From Agrococcus jejuensis (GTDB taxonomy: Bacteria; Actinomycetota; Actinomycetes; Actinomycetales; Microbacteriaceae), in assembly GCF_900099705.1 (NCBI RefSeq), contig NZ_LT629695.1, positions 3,038,001 through 3,102,000 of the forward strand: DNA of 64,000 nt. Reading direction: 5' to 3'. Numbering within the stretch: position 1 is the stretch's first letter; each line of letters opens with the position of its first letter. A program made the translations under genes and the position numbers. Positions 16,817 to 25,280 of this stretch are shown here, one piece after another. A model generated the notes under the pieces. The model searched no databases. It worked only from the letters and a program-made list of their open reading frames with translations, and was not told the DNA's origin.

Positions 16817-18367
16817 ATGGCAGCGTTCGGCTCTCTCTCCACCCGGCTCACCGACTCCCTCGCGAAGCTGCGCACGAAGGGCAAGCTGACGCCGTCGGAC
16901 ATCGACGGCACCGTCCGCGAGATCCGACGTGCGCTGCTCGACGCCGACGTCGCGCTCGACGTCGTCAAGGACTTCTGCGCCCGCATCCGCGAGCGCGCCC
17001 TCGGAGCCGAGGTCGCGTCGTCGCTCAACCCGGCGCAGCAGGTCGTGCAGATCGTCAACCAGGAGCTCGTCGCGATCCTCGGCGGCGACCAGCGCCGCCT
17101 CGAGCTCGCGAAGACCCCGCCGACCATCATCATGCTCGCGGGCCTGCAGGGTGCCGGCAAGACGACCCTCGCGGGCAAGCTCGCGAAGCACCTCGCGGGC
17201 GAGGGGCACACGCCGATCCTCGTCGCCGCCGACCTCCAGCGCCCCAACGCCGTCACGCAGCTCGAGGTCGTCGCCGGCCAGGCCGGCGTCGCCGTCTACG
17301 CGCCCGAGCCCGGCAACGGCGTCGGCGACCCCGTGAAGGTCGCCCGCGACGGCGTCGCGCTCGCGAAGAGCCGCCAGCACGACATCGTCATCGTCGACAC
17401 CGCCGGCCGCCTCGGCGTCGACGCCGAGCTCATGCAGCAGGCCGCGAAGATCCGCAAGGCGATCGACCCCGACGAGGTGCTGTTCGTCATCGACGCGATG
17501 ATCGGCCAGGACGCCGTCGCCACCGCCAAGGCCTTCCAGGAGGGCGTCGACTTCACGGGCGTCGTGCTCACGAAGCTCGACGGCGACGCGCGCGGTGGTG
17601 CCGCGCTGTCGATCCGCGGCGTCACGGGCCGCCCCATCCTCTTCGCCTCGACGGGCGAGCGTCTCGAGGACTTCGAGCCGTTCCACCCCGACCGCATGGC
17701 GAGCCGCATCCTCGACCTCGGCGACATCCTCACCCTCATCGAGCAGGCGCAGAAGTCGTTCGACGAGGAGGAGGCGCGCCGCGTCGCCGAGGCGATGCTC
17801 ACCGACTCGTTCACGCTCGAGGACTTCCTCAAGCAGCTGCAGCAGGTGCGCAAGGCCGGCAACTTCAAGCAGATGCTCGGCATGCTGCCTGGCGCTCGCG
17901 GTCTGAAGGATGCGATCGACGGGTTCGACGAGGGCGAGTTCGCCCGCACGGAGGCGATCATCCTGTCGATGACGCCGCGCGAGCGGAAGCAGTCGAAGAT
18001 CCTCAACGGCTCGCGTCGTCTGCGCATCGCGAAGGGTGCCGGCACGACCGTCACCGAGGTCAACCAGCTCATGCAGCGGTTCGACCAGGCCGCGAAGATG
18101 ATGAAGACCGTCGCGAAGGGCGGCATGCCGAACATCCCCGGCATGGGTCCCGTCCCCGGTGCGCACGGCATGGGCAAGCGCCAGCCGAAGCAGCAGGTGT
18201 CGAAGGGCAAGCGCTCGGGCAACCCCGCGAAGCGCGCCGCGACGCCGGTGCAGGCACCGGCGCAGCAGGGCTCCGTGTTCGGCGGTGGCCAGGCCGCGCC
18301 CGACCTCGCGAACATGAGCCCCGAGGACCAGGCTGCCCTGCAGAAGATGCTCGGCGGCGGGCGCTAG
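16817..18367 (+). CDS. ffh: Signal recognition particle protein Ffh
   Basis: The 516-residue SRP54 GTPase, which binds signal sequences and 4.5S RNA and delivers ribosomes to FtsY. The N domain precedes G1 GLQGAGKTT at residues 109-117; AADLQRPNAVTQL, DTAGRLGVD and TKLDGDARGGAAL follow. The methionine-rich M domain (about 325-440) contains the RNA-binding text ILNGSRRLRIAKGAGT. A basic then Gln/Gly-rich tail ends in MLGGGR. The ATG at 16817 has GGAGG 4 nt upstream; TACCAT at 16801-16806 is a likely -10. A longer in-frame start at 16787 lies upstream of that -10. Confidence 0.96.
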   Translation: MAAFGSLSTRLTDSLAKLRTKGKLTPSDIDGTVREIRRALLDADVALDVVKDFCARIRERALGAEVASSLNPAQQVVQIVNQELVAILGGDQRRLELAKTPPTIIMLAGLQGAGKTTLAGKLAKHLAGEGHTPILVAADLQRPNAVTQLEVVAGQAGVAVYAPEPGNGVGDPVKVARDGVALAKSRQHDIVIVDTAGRLGVDAELMQQAAKIRKAIDPDEVLFVIDAMIGQDAVATAKAFQEGVDFTGVVLTKLDGDARGGAALSIRGVTGRPILFASTGERLEDFEPFHPDRMASRILDLGDILTLIEQAQKSFDEEEARRVAEAMLTDSFTLEDFLKQLQQVRKAGNFKQMLGMLPGARGLKDAIDGFDEGEFARTEAIILSMTPRERKQSKILNGSRRLRIAKGAGTTVTEVNQLMQRFDQAAKMMKTVAKGGMPNIPGMGPVPGAHGMGKRQPKQQVSKGKRSGNPAKRAATPVQAPAQQGSVFGGGQAAPDLANMSPEDQAALQKMLGGGR

Positions 18368-18406
18368 CCCTCCAGCGACCCGCGGTGGCGCGCCTAGGCT
18401 GAGGCC

Positions 18407-19222
18407 ATGGTCGCCACCGACATCCCCACCCGCATCGGCGTGCAGGTCTCGCCGCAGCACGCCACCTTCCAGCAGTCGATCGACGCCGTGCGTCGCCTCG
18501 AGGACATGGGCGTCGACGCCGTGTTCAACTGGGATCACTTCTACCCCCTGTCCGGCGAGCCCGACGGCGCGCACTTCGAGTGCACGACGCAGCTCGCGGC
18601 GTGGGCGCAGGCGACGGAGCGCGTCGAGCTCGGCCCGCTCGTGTTCTGCAACTCGTACCGCAACCCCGACCTGCTCGCCGACGTCTCGCGCACGCTCGAC
18701 CACATCTCGTCGGGCCGCTTCATCCTCGGCATCGGCGCCGGCTGGTTCGAGCGCGACTACGACGAGTACGGCTACGAGTTCGGCACGCCCGGCACGCGCA
18801 TCGGCGCGCTCGCCGAGGCCATGCCGCGCATCGAGGCGCGGTTGGCCAAGCTGAACCCGGCGCCCGTGCGCGACATCCCCGTGCTCATCGGCGGCGGCGG
18901 CGAGCGCAAGACGCTGCGCATCGTCGCGCAGCACGCCGACATCTGGCACTCGTTCGCCGGCCCCGACGAGCTGCAGCACAAGCTCGACGTGCTGCAGGGG
19001 CACGCGGATGCGGTCGGTCGCGACATCTCCGACATGGTCGTGTCGAACGGCGCCAGCATCCGCCAGGGCGTCGGCGGCCGTGGCTGGGAGCGCCTCGAGG
19101 CGCTGCACGCAGCCGGCACGCGCTTCTTCACGCTGTCGATCTCGGGCGACGACGGCCCCGACGGCTACGGCGTCGACGCCATCCAGCAGTTCGTCGACTG
19201 GCGCGACGCGAAGAACGCCTGA
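18407..19222 (+). CDS. LLM-class F420-dependent oxidoreductase
   Basis: A 271-residue luciferase-like TIM-barrel oxidoreductase; this subgroup usually uses deazaflavin F420 in actinobacteria. Family texts are visible: SIDAVRRLEDMGVDAVFNWDHF, the SYRNPDLLADVSRTLDHIS segment, GRFILGIGAGWFERDYDEYG and PVLIGGGGERKTLRIVAQHA. TAGGCT (18395-18400) ends 6 nt before the ATG, so the transcript is probably leaderless and separate from ffh. The substrate is unknown. A palindromic repeat lies just after the stop. Confidence 0.85.
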   Translation: MVATDIPTRIGVQVSPQHATFQQSIDAVRRLEDMGVDAVFNWDHFYPLSGEPDGAHFECTTQLAAWAQATERVELGPLVFCNSYRNPDLLADVSRTLDHISSGRFILGIGAGWFERDYDEYGYEFGTPGTRIGALAEAMPRIEARLAKLNPAPVRDIPVLIGGGGERKTLRIVAQHADIWHSFAGPDELQHKLDVLQGHADAVGRDISDMVVSNGASIRQGVGGRGWERLEALHAAGTRFFTLSISGDDGPDGYGVDAIQQFVDWRDAKNA

Positions 19223-19233
19223 CGCGACGCGAC

Positions 19234-19300
19234 GGGATGTGCGCGAATCCGGGCACTCGAGGCGCTCAGCGTCACGAGGCGCTGGATTCGCGCACATTCC
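19234..19300. repeat. Intergenic inverted repeat element, 17-bp arms
   Basis: The arms GGGATGTGCGCGAATCC (19234-19250) and GGATTCGCGCACATTCC (19284-19300) are inverted copies with one mismatch. The 33-bp centre contains the 9-mer CGAGGCGCT twice. It sits between the LLM oxidoreductase stop and the VOC promoter and encodes nothing. It could act as a terminator hairpin for the LLM gene or be one copy of a dispersed palindromic repeat. Confidence 0.7.
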
Positions 19301-19313
19301 ACCGCGCCGCCTC

Positions 19314-19342
19314 TTGACGAGTTACTTGCTTTTTGCAAGCAT
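19314..19342 (+). promoter_or_regulatory. Promoter with overlapping palindromic operator for the VOC-hxlR operon
   Basis: TTGACG (19314-19319) and AAGCAT (19337-19342) are spaced by 17 bp, one of the few -35/-10 pairs in this window with a good -35. Within the spacer lies the inverted repeat CTTGC-TTTTT-GCAAG (19325-19339). The gene pair downstream includes an HxlR regulator, so this is the probable autoregulatory operator. The start codon is ~49 nt past the -10. Confidence 0.65.
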
Positions 19343-19390
19343 CGTGGCAGACGACCCGACGACGGGCCGCTCGACCCGATCGGAGCCCCC

Positions 19391-19834
19391 GTGTCCACGA
19401 TGATCTTCGTCAACCTCCCCGTCACCGACCTCGACCGCTCGAAGGCGTTCTACGAGGCGCTCGGCTGGAGCATCAACCCGCTCTTCACCGACGAGAACGC
19501 CGCGTGCGTCGTCGTGTCCGACGAGATCTACCTCATGGTGCTGCGTCGCGACTACTTCCAGACGTTCACGACGAAGCAGGTCGCCGACCCCGCCACGACG
19601 GCGCAGGCGCTGCTCGCGATCAGCCAGCCGTCGCGCGAGGCCGTCGCCGACATCGCAGGCAAGGCGCTCGCCGCGGGCGGCAGCCAGGCGCGCGAGCCGC
19701 AGGACTACGGCTTCATGGTGCAGCACGCCGTGCAGGACCCCGACGGCAACGTCTTCGAGTTCATGTGGATGGACCCGAAGGCCGCCGAGCAGGGCCCCGA
19801 GGCGTACATGGCCGAGGGCGGCCAGGAGGGCTGA
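19391..19834 (+). CDS. VOC-superfamily (glyoxalase/bleomycin-resistance fold) protein
   Basis: A 147-residue vicinal-oxygen-chelate protein made of two beta-alpha-beta-beta-beta modules. It opens with FVNLPVTDLDRSKAFYEALG and ends with the second-module text VQDPDGNVFEFMWMD, whose glutamate is a usual metal ligand. The VVSDEIYLMVL strand is typical of the uncharacterised lactoylglutathione-lyase-like group. The GTG start is followed at the 3' end by a TGATG overlap with the hxlR gene, so the regulator is co-translated and probably controls this gene. Substrate unknown. Confidence 0.85.
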   Translation: MSTMIFVNLPVTDLDRSKAFYEALGWSINPLFTDENAACVVVSDEIYLMVLRRDYFQTFTTKQVADPATTAQALLAISQPSREAVADIAGKALAAGGSQAREPQDYGFMVQHAVQDPDGNVFEFMWMDPKAAEQGPEAYMAEGGQEG

Positions 19835-20502
19835 TGGCTGCCCGTTCCTACGGGCAGCACGACGGCGTCACGAGGGCTCTCGAGCTCGTCGGCGATCGAT
19901 GGGCGCTGCTCGTCGTGCGCGACCTGCTCGTGGGCCCTCGGCGCTACGGGGATCTGCGCACGGGCCTGCCGCGCATCCCCACGAACATCCTCGCGACTCG
20001 GCTCGCCGAGCTCGTCGAGGCGGGCGTCGCCGTGAAGACGCCCGTGAAGCGCATGGGCACCGTCTACGAGCTCACGCCGCTCGGCCGCGACCTCGAGCCG
20101 ATCGTGCTCGGGCTCGCGCGATGGGGGATGCGGTCGCTCGCCGAGCCCGCGCCCGACGAGGTCGTGACGTCGGACGCGCTCACGACGGCCCTGCGCGCCG
20201 CGTTCGTGCCGGGCGACGCGGCGTTCGTCGTCGACGTGCTCGCCGACGGGGTCGCGCTGCGCGTGCGCGTCGCTGGCGACCGCCTCGACGTCGCGACCGT
20301 CGCGCTCGAGCGCCCCGAGACGGGGGAGGCGGGCGTCGCGGCCCGCGCGCTGCGCGAGCTCGCCCCGGATGCGGTGCTGCGCGCGACCGACGCGCTGCAG
20401 CGCGCGCTGGCGGGCAAAGCGGCGATCGACGACGCGCTCACGCTCGTCGAGGGCGACGAGAGGGTGCTGCGGGCGTTCACGACGGCGTTCGCCCGGGCCT
20501 GA
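19834..20502 (+). CDS. HxlR-family transcriptional regulator with C-terminal extension
   Basis: A 222-residue DNA-binding protein. Residues ~10-100 are an HxlR winged helix: ALELVGDRWALLVVRDLL, GPRRYGDLRTGLPRIPTNIL, TRLAELVEAGVAV and YELTPLGRDLEPI. About 110 further residues form a second domain resembling the SCP2-like domain fused to some long HxlR proteins, which might sense a hydrophobic ligand. It is coupled to the VOC gene by TGATG. The likely target is the CTTGC-N5-GCAAG palindrome in the operon promoter. It converges with the ybdK-type gene. Confidence 0.85.
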   Translation: MAARSYGQHDGVTRALELVGDRWALLVVRDLLVGPRRYGDLRTGLPRIPTNILATRLAELVEAGVAVKTPVKRMGTVYELTPLGRDLEPIVLGLARWGMRSLAEPAPDEVVTSDALTTALRAAFVPGDAAFVVDVLADGVALRVRVAGDRLDVATVALERPETGEAGVAARALRELAPDAVLRATDALQRALAGKAAIDDALTLVEGDERVLRAFTTAFARA

Positions 20503-20505
20503 TCC

Positions 20506-21603
20506 CTACGCCCGCATCGTCTCCACGAGGTGCTCGAGCACGCCCTCCATGCCGCCGGCGATCATCGCCTCGCGCTGCTGGGCAGCGGAGCCGCCGTCGG
20601 CGAGCACCTGCACCGCCGCGGCGATGCCCTCGGTCGCGCCGAGCTCCTCGGCGATCGGCTCGAGGCGCTCGAGCGTCGAGTGCAGCACCTCGGCGACGCG
20701 CATCGTCGCGCCGTCGGCCGTCGTGATCATGACGGCGTCGAGCCCGAAGCGCGCGGTGCGCCAGCGGTTCTCGCGCACGAGCCACGACGGGATGCGCTCG
20801 GGCGCGTCGCCGGCGTCGATCGCGCGCATGCGCTCCTCGACGAGGCAGTGCGTGAGCGCCGTGACCGCATGGATGTGGGCGAGCGACGGTGCACCGTCGG
20901 CGATGCGCGCCTCGACGGTGCCGAGCCGAGGCGACGGTCGCACGTCCCACCGCAGCTCCGTGAGCCCATCCGCGGCGCCCACGTGCACGAGGTCGTGCGC
21001 GACGCGCTCCCACGTGGCCCAGTCGGGCATCTCGGGCGGCAGGCCCGCGTTCGGGATCTGCTGGAAGAGCATGGCGCGCTGCGACGCGTAGCCCGAGTCG
21101 TGGCCCGCCCAGTACGGGCTCGACGCCGACAGCGCGAGGATGAGCGGCAGGTGGTCGAGCAGCGCATGCAGCACCGGGATGGTCTGCCGCTCCGGGCGAT
21201 CCATGCCGACGTGCGTGTGCACGCCGAAGATCAGCAGCCGCTCGGCCCACGAGCCGCCGTGCTCGATGAGCCTGCGGTACCTGGGGGAGTCCGACACGGG
21301 CTGGCCGCGCCACTGCGCCGTCGGGTGCGTGCCCGAGCCGATCACGTCGACGCCCTCGGCATCCGCCGCGTCGAGCACGAGGTCGCGCAGCTCGCGCACC
21401 TCGGCGATCGCCGACTCGGTGGAGTCGTGGATGCCCGTGACGAGCTCGACGGTGTTCTGCAGGAACTCGCCCTTCACGCGCTCGTCGTCGATGCGCGCGA
21501 GCACCGCGGGCGCTGCGGCCACGAGGTCGCGCGACGACCGGTCGACGAGCTGCAGCTCCCACTCGACGCCGAGGGTGCCACGCTTCGAGGGGGCGAAGTC
21601 CAT
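20506..21603 (-). CDS. YbdK-type glutamate-cysteine ligase (carboxylate-amine ligase)
   Basis: A 365-residue member of the GCS2 family, ATP-dependent enzymes that join glutamate to an amine. Family texts include [11 protein letters not shown] at the N-terminus, [52 protein letters not shown] and [19 protein letters not shown]. In actinobacteria, which use mycothiol rather than glutathione, the true product is uncertain. TACGCT ends 6 nt before the ATG, giving a likely leaderless transcript. It converges with hxlR, with stops 4 bp apart. Confidence 0.88.
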   Translation of the reverse strand: MDFAPSKRGTLGVEWELQLVDRSSRDLVAAAPAVLARIDDERVKGEFLQNTVELVTGIHDSTESAIAEVRELRDLVLDAADAEGVDVIGSGTHPTAQWRGQPVSDSPRYRRLIEHGGSWAERLLIFGVHTHVGMDRPERQTIPVLHALLDHLPLILALSASSPYWAGHDSGYASQRAMLFQQIPNAGLPPEMPDWATWERVAHDLVHVGAADGLTELRWDVRPSPRLGTVEARIADGAPSLAHIHAVTALTHCLVEERMRAIDAGDAPERIPSWLVRENRWRTARFGLDAVMITTADGATMRVAEVLHSTLERLEPIAEELGATEGIAAAVQVLADGGSAAQQREAMIAGGMEGVLEHLVETMRA

Positions 21604-21679
21604 GGCGCCAGCGTAGGGGCGCGCGTGCCCGGCGACGCACGGTGCGCGTCACGGGACGCAAGGATGGCCCCGGATGTGC

Positions 21680-21807
21680 CAGAATGGTGGGTCGAGTCCG
21701 GTCCTTCCACCCTCTACGGGAAGGGCGGGCTCCCACCGCCTTCCCTCCCCACGTCCCCGCCGTGGCCCGAGGGGTGCACACACCTCACGAGAACCACCAG
21801 GAGAACT
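21680..21807 (+). promoter_or_regulatory. Promoter and leader of the rpsP operon
   Basis: CAGAAT at 21680-21685 (with TGTGC before it) is a candidate -10. The ~120-nt leader contains a GC-rich hairpin at 21718-21745: GGGAAGGGCGG pairs with CCGCCTTCCC with one bulged G and a 7-nt loop. AGGAGA lies about 7 nt before the rpsP GTG. The hairpin may have a regulatory role, but I cannot match it to a named leader family. Confidence 0.5.
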
Positions 21808-22260
21808 GTGGCTGTCAAGATCCGACTCAAGCGCCTCGGCAAGATGCGCGCGCCGTACTACCGCATCGTCGTGGCCGACTCGCGCACCAAGCGCGACGGC
21901 CGCGTGATCGAGGAGATCGGCCTGTACCACCCGACCGAGAACCCCTCGCGCATCGAGGTCGACGGCGAGCGTGCGCAGTACTGGCTCGGCGTCGGCGCGC
22001 AGCCGACCGAGCAGGTCGCCGCGATCCTCAAGCTCACGGGCGACTGGGGCAAGTTCCAGGGCGACGAGAACGCCGTCTCGACCGTGCAGCAGCCCGAGGC
22101 CAAGGTCGCGTTCGTCGCCGACGAGAAGAAGGCCACGGTCCTCAAGCCCAAGGCCGAGAAGAAGGCCGAGCCCGTCGCCGAGGAGCCCGCGGCTCCCGCC
22201 GACGACGCTGCAGCCGACGAGGCGACGGCCGACGCCGACGCCGAGACCAAGGGCGAGTAG
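21808..22260 (+). CDS. rpsP: 30S ribosomal protein S16
   Basis: A 150-residue S16, which helps assemble the 30S body. The canonical domain spans residues 1-85: [46 protein letters not shown] and a helix [20 protein letters not shown] 60-residue Lys/Glu/Ala-rich tail follows, common in actinobacterial S16. The GTG start is set by AGGAGA. It heads the operon rpsP-khpA-rimM-trmD; khpA begins 3 nt after its stop. Confidence 0.97.
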   Translation: MAVKIRLKRLGKMRAPYYRIVVADSRTKRDGRVIEEIGLYHPTENPSRIEVDGERAQYWLGVGAQPTEQVAAILKLTGDWGKFQGDENAVSTVQQPEAKVAFVADEKKATVLKPKAEKKAEPVAEEPAAPADDAAADEATADADAETKGE

Positions 22261-22263
22261 CAC

Positions 22264-22500
22264 ATGCTCGCTGCGGCGCTGAAGCACCTCGTCTCGGGCA
22301 TCGTCGATCGCCCGGACGAGGTCGCCGTCGCGTCGCGCGAGACCCCGCGCGGCGAGGTCCTCGAGGTGCGCGTGCACCCCGAGGACCTCGGCCGCGTCAT
22401 CGGCCGTGGAGGCCGTACCGCGACCGCGCTGCGCACCGTCGTCGGTGCGCTCGCGCAGGGGCGCCGCGTCCGCGTCGACGTGGTGGACACCGATTCCTGA
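22264..22500 (+). CDS. khpA: KH-domain RNA-binding protein KhpA
   Basis: A 78-residue single type-II KH domain protein. The RNA-binding GxxG loop appears as VIGRGGRTATALRTVV, preceded by VLEVRVHPEDLG. KhpA proteins bind RNA, often with KhpB, and affect cell elongation and small-RNA functions in Gram-positives. The position between rpsP and rimM is the conserved one. The ATG begins 3 nt after the rpsP stop and the 3' end overlaps the rimM coding frame. Confidence 0.93.
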   Translation: MLAAALKHLVSGIVDRPDEVAVASRETPRGEVLEVRVHPEDLGRVIGRGGRTATALRTVVGALAQGRRVRVDVVDTDS

Positions 22501-23191
22501 GCGCACCCGCACCCAGCTGCGCGTCGGTCGCCTCGTCAAGGCGCACGGCCTCAAGGGTGCGCTGAAGATCGAGCTCTACACCGACGAGCCCGAGCGCCGC
22601 TTCACCGCTGGCGCCGAGTTCTCGCTGCAGGTGCCCACGTCGTCGAAGTGGCACCGCAAGACGCTGACGATGACCGACTTCAAGGTCTTCAACGGCAACC
22701 CCGTCGGCTTCTTCGAGGGCATCGACGACCGATCCGAGGCCGAGACCCTCGTGAAGGCCGTGCTCTGGGTCGAGCAGGACGCCACCGAGCTGCCCACCGA
22801 GCCCGACGCCTGGTACCAGCATCAGCTCGCGAACCTCGAGGTGTGGCGCGACGGCGTCATGGTGGGCCGCATCGCCCGCATCGACCCCATGCCTGCGCAG
22901 GACCTGCTCGTGATCGCCAACGGCGACACCGAGGTGCTGCTGCCGTTCGTGCGCGCGTTCGTGCCGACGGTCGACCTGCAGAACGGCCGCGTCGAGATCA
23001 CGCCGCCGAACGGCCTCTTCGAGGACCCCGACCCTGCCGACGCCGAGCCGGAGCCCCAGGGCGCCGGTCGTCGCGCGGATGCGGCGGAGGCCGATGCGGA
23101 TGCGCCCGCAGGCGACGAGCCCGAGGTGCCCGAGGCCGACACGGATGCCGACGCCGAGCCCGCGTCCGAGGCCGACCCCGCGAAGGACTGA
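22493..23191 (+). CDS. rimM: Ribosome maturation factor RimM
   Basis: RimM assists 30S maturation through contact with S19. The N-terminal domain reads [20 protein letters not shown] and is followed by the PRC-barrel ([19 protein letters not shown], then [14 protein letters not shown]). An acidic Ala/Glu/Asp tail of ~55 residues is added. The start is uncertain: no ATG, GTG or TTG lies near the expected N-terminus. I tentatively place it at ATT 22493, overlapping the khpA stop by 8 bp; in-frame GTGs at 22445 and 22406 would add 16 or 29 residues that look like read-through of khpA. Confidence 0.85.
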   Translation: MPERTRTQLRVGRLVKAHGLKGALKIELYTDEPERRFTAGAEFSLQVPTSSKWHRKTLTMTDFKVFNGNPVGFFEGIDDRSEAETLVKAVLWVEQDATELPTEPDAWYQHQLANLEVWRDGVMVGRIARIDPMPAQDLLVIANGDTEVLLPFVRAFVPTVDLQNGRVEITPPNGLFEDPDPADAEPEPQGAGRRADAAEADADAPAGDEPEVPEADTDADAEPASEADPAKD

Positions 23192-23192
23192 C

Positions 23193-23912
23193 GTGCGCAT
23201 CGACGTCGTCACGATCTTCCCCGAGTTCTTCTCGGTGCTCGACGTGTCGCTGCTCGGCCGCGGCCGGCAGAAGGGCCTCGTCGAGACCCACGTACACGAC
23301 CTGCGCGACTTCACGTACGACCGCCACCGCACCGTCGACGACACCCCGTACGGCGGGGGAGCCGGCATGGTCATGAAGCCCGAGCCGTGGGGCGAGGCGT
23401 TCGATCGCGTGCTCGGCGAGCACGACGAGTCCGCGCCGCCGTCGGAGGCGATCGTCGTGTTCCCCTCGCCCGCCGGCGAGCGCTTCACGCAGGCCGTCGC
23501 GCACGAGCTGGCCGACGCATCCCACCTCGTCTTCGCCTGCGGACGCTACGAGGGCATCGACTCGCGCGTCGCCGAGCACGTCGCGTCGCGCGCGATGGTG
23601 CGCGAGCTGAGCCTCGGCGACTACGTGCTGAACGGCGGCGAGGTCGCGGTCGTCGCGATGCTCGAGGCCATCACGCGCCTCGTGCCCGGCATGGTCGGCA
23701 ACCCCGAGTCGATCGTCGAGGAGAGCCACGGCGACGGCGGCCTGCTCGAGTACCCGATCTACACGAAGCCTGCGTCGTGGCGCGGCCTCGACGTGCCCGA
23801 CGTGCTGCGGTCGGGCGACCACGGCAAGGTCGCCGCCTGGCGCCACGCGCAGGCGGTCGAGCGCACGCGGCGCGTGCGGCCCGACCTGCTGCCGGGCGCC
23901 GACGCGTCGTGA
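23193..23912 (+). CDS. trmD: tRNA (guanine-N1)-methyltransferase TrmD
   Basis: A 239-residue SPOUT-class enzyme making m1G37 in tRNAs, which prevents frameshifting. The trefoil-knot motifs are clear: [13 protein letters not shown] at the start, [30 protein letters not shown] and [20 protein letters not shown]. The C-terminal helical domain ends in [18 protein letters not shown]. The GTG begins 1 nt after the rimM stop, so it is translated in the same operon. Confidence 0.97.
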   Translation: MRIDVVTIFPEFFSVLDVSLLGRGRQKGLVETHVHDLRDFTYDRHRTVDDTPYGGGAGMVMKPEPWGEAFDRVLGEHDESAPPSEAIVVFPSPAGERFTQAVAHELADASHLVFACGRYEGIDSRVAEHVASRAMVRELSLGDYVLNGGEVAVVAMLEAITRLVPGMVGNPESIVEESHGDGGLLEYPIYTKPASWRGLDVPDVLRSGDHGKVAAWRHAQAVERTRRVRPDLLPGADAS

Positions 23913-23997
23913 CCGCCGTTCGCCGGGCCTGCGCCTCATAGGTCGCTGAGGGCGAACGCACGGGCGCGCCGACGCCCGCGGTCGCTACGCTCGCGCC

Positions 23998-24576
23998 ATG
24001 CGCCGCGCGTTCCTGTGGATCATGATCGCCTCGGTCGTCGTGCTGCCCGTCTGGGTGCTCGTGGGTCGAGCGCTGTTCGGCGCCCCGCTCGCGCAGGCGA
24101 TCCTGCCGCTCGCCCTCCTCGCCCCGTTCCTCGCCGCGCAGATCGGCGTCGTGACGGGGCTCACGTACGCGCGCAAGGAGGTGCGCGGCCCCAAGGCCGT
24201 CACGTGGCACGACGTGCGCGTCGTCGGGCCGTGGCTCCTCGCGATCGTCGTGCTCGGCATGCTCGTCGTCGACGGCACGGGGGCGGGCGCCGCGAGCGCG
24301 CTCACGGCCCTCGTCGGCGCCGGCGCGCTCACGGCATCCAACGCCCTCGCGGCCGTGCTCGGCCTGCTCGTCGTGCTCGGCGGCCTCGTGATCGCCTACG
24401 TGCAGCTGCGCATGCTGCTGCTCGAGACGCGCGCCCGCGTGCAGGCCTACGTCGACGAGGTGTCGCACCGGCCGATCGTCGCGCCGGACGCCGTGTTCGA
24501 GAAGGCCACGTTCGAGCGCGCCGACGGCCCGCAGGCGGGGCGCACGATCCGCATCGAGCGCACCACCACCGACTGA
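23998..24576 (+). CDS. Conserved hypothetical membrane protein
   Basis: A 192-residue protein with about four hydrophobic helices: residues ~5-28, 32-56, 78-97 and a long one near 105-140. The last ~50 residues are hydrophilic and end in ERTTTD. No named family is recognised. TACGCT (23986-23991) ends 6 nt before the ATG, so it seems to have its own leaderless promoter inside the trmD-rplS region. A palindrome ACTCGCG-TC-CGCGAGT (24576-24591) straddles the end of the gene. Confidence 0.75.
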   Translation: MRRAFLWIMIASVVVLPVWVLVGRALFGAPLAQAILPLALLAPFLAAQIGVVTGLTYARKEVRGPKAVTWHDVRVVGPWLLAIVVLGMLVVDGTGAGAASALTALVGAGALTASNALAAVLGLLVVLGGLVIAYVQLRMLLLETRARVQAYVDEVSHRPIVAPDAVFEKATFERADGPQAGRTIRIERTTTD

Positions 24577-24614
24577 CTCGCGTCCGCGAGTGGCGACCGT
24601 GCGTCGCCGTATGG

Positions 24615-24728
24615 CAAGATGGACGCTTGTGCCATGCGCATCCTCTGCCACAGGGGAGCGAGCAGGCGCACTCTGACATCCACTCTCCTGAGCGGTCGAC
24701 CTGTGGCGGCCGCGGATTGCGAACGATC
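24615..24728 (+). promoter_or_regulatory. Promoter and structured leader of rplS
   Basis: CAAGAT at 24615-24620 is a candidate -10 and leaves a ~100-nt untranslated leader before rplS. CAGGGGAG (24651-24658) can pair with CTCTCCTG (24683-24690), eight pairs including one G-U. Long structured leaders before ribosomal protein genes often serve autoregulation; here that is an inference from structure only. Confidence 0.45.
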
Positions 24729-25076
24729 ATGCACATTCTCGACCACGTCGACGCGGCCTCGCTGCGCTCCGACGTCCCCGACTTCCGCCCCGGCGACAAC
24801 GTCAAGGTGCACGTGAACATCATCGAGGGCTCGCGCTCGCGCGTCCAGGTGTTCCAGGGCCACGTCATCGCCCGTCAGGGCCGCGGCGTCGGCGAGACCT
24901 TCACGGTCCGCAAGGTGTCGTTCCAGGTCGGCGTCGAGCGTACGTTCCCCGTGCACTCGCCCGTCATCGACAAGATCGAGGTCGTCACCAAGGGTGACGT
25001 GCGTCGCGCGAAGCTGTACTACCTGCGCAAGCTGCGCGGCAAGGCAGCGAAGATCAAGGAGAAGCGCGACCGCTGA
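24729..25076 (+). CDS. rplS: 50S ribosomal protein L19
   Basis: A 115-residue L19, located at the 30S-50S interface. Family texts: [71 protein letters not shown] and a basic tail. It follows trmD after an inserted membrane-protein gene and has its own leader, so it is probably transcribed separately. A 12-bp UUCG hairpin terminator follows 17 bp after the stop. Confidence 0.97.
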   Translation: MHILDHVDAASLRSDVPDFRPGDNVKVHVNIIEGSRSRVQVFQGHVIARQGRGVGETFTVRKVSFQVGVERTFPVHSPVIDKIEVVTKGDVRRAKLYYLRKLRGKAAKIKEKRDR

Positions 25077-25093
25077 GTCGACGCAGCATCCAC

Positions 25094-25121
25094 GAAGGGG
25101 GCCGGTTCGCCGGCCCCCTTC
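25094..25121 (+). terminator. UUCG-tetraloop terminator after rplS
   Basis: GAAGGGGGCCGG (25094-25105) pairs perfectly with CCGGCCCCCTTC (25110-25121) across a TTCG loop, a 12-bp stem with a very stable tetraloop. It is followed by GTCGTGTCCGG, which also follows the tsf terminator. It ends the rplS transcript. Confidence 0.85.
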
Positions 25122-25251
25122 GTCGTGTCCGGGGGCTTGTGCGCAGGTCCGCGCGACGCGCCCGGATGTGAGCGATGCTCGAACAGCACGGTTGCGCAAC
25201 GAAGTGGGCGGAAGCATGGTCGCGCCGTCGATCGTGCATGGGTTCCGGCCC

Positions 25252-25257
25252 TAGGCT
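25252..25257 (+). promoter_or_regulatory. -10 box for lepB
   Basis: TAGGCT lies 23 nt before the lepB ATG; no clear -35 is seen. AGGGCGGG precedes the start codon, so unlike many genes here lepB has a leader with a Shine-Dalgarno site. The 130 bp between the rplS terminator and this box contain no gene that I can support. Confidence 0.5.
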
Positions 25258-25280
25258 TGGAGGCTGGCGAAGGGCGGGAC

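Noticed and set aside
22406..22492. GTG 22406 as the rimM start
   Set aside because: The extra residues have no RimM similarity and simply read khpA in another frame; the homologous part starts near 22500.
24576..24591. Palindrome ACTCGCG-TC-CGCGAGT as a terminator
   Set aside because: The loop is only 2 nt and no U tract follows; it may be chance in GC-rich sequence, so it is only mentioned in the gene entry.
25122..25251. Small gene between the rplS terminator and the lepB promoter
   Set aside because: Short open frames here lack a ribosome site and family features, and they overlap the lepB promoter.
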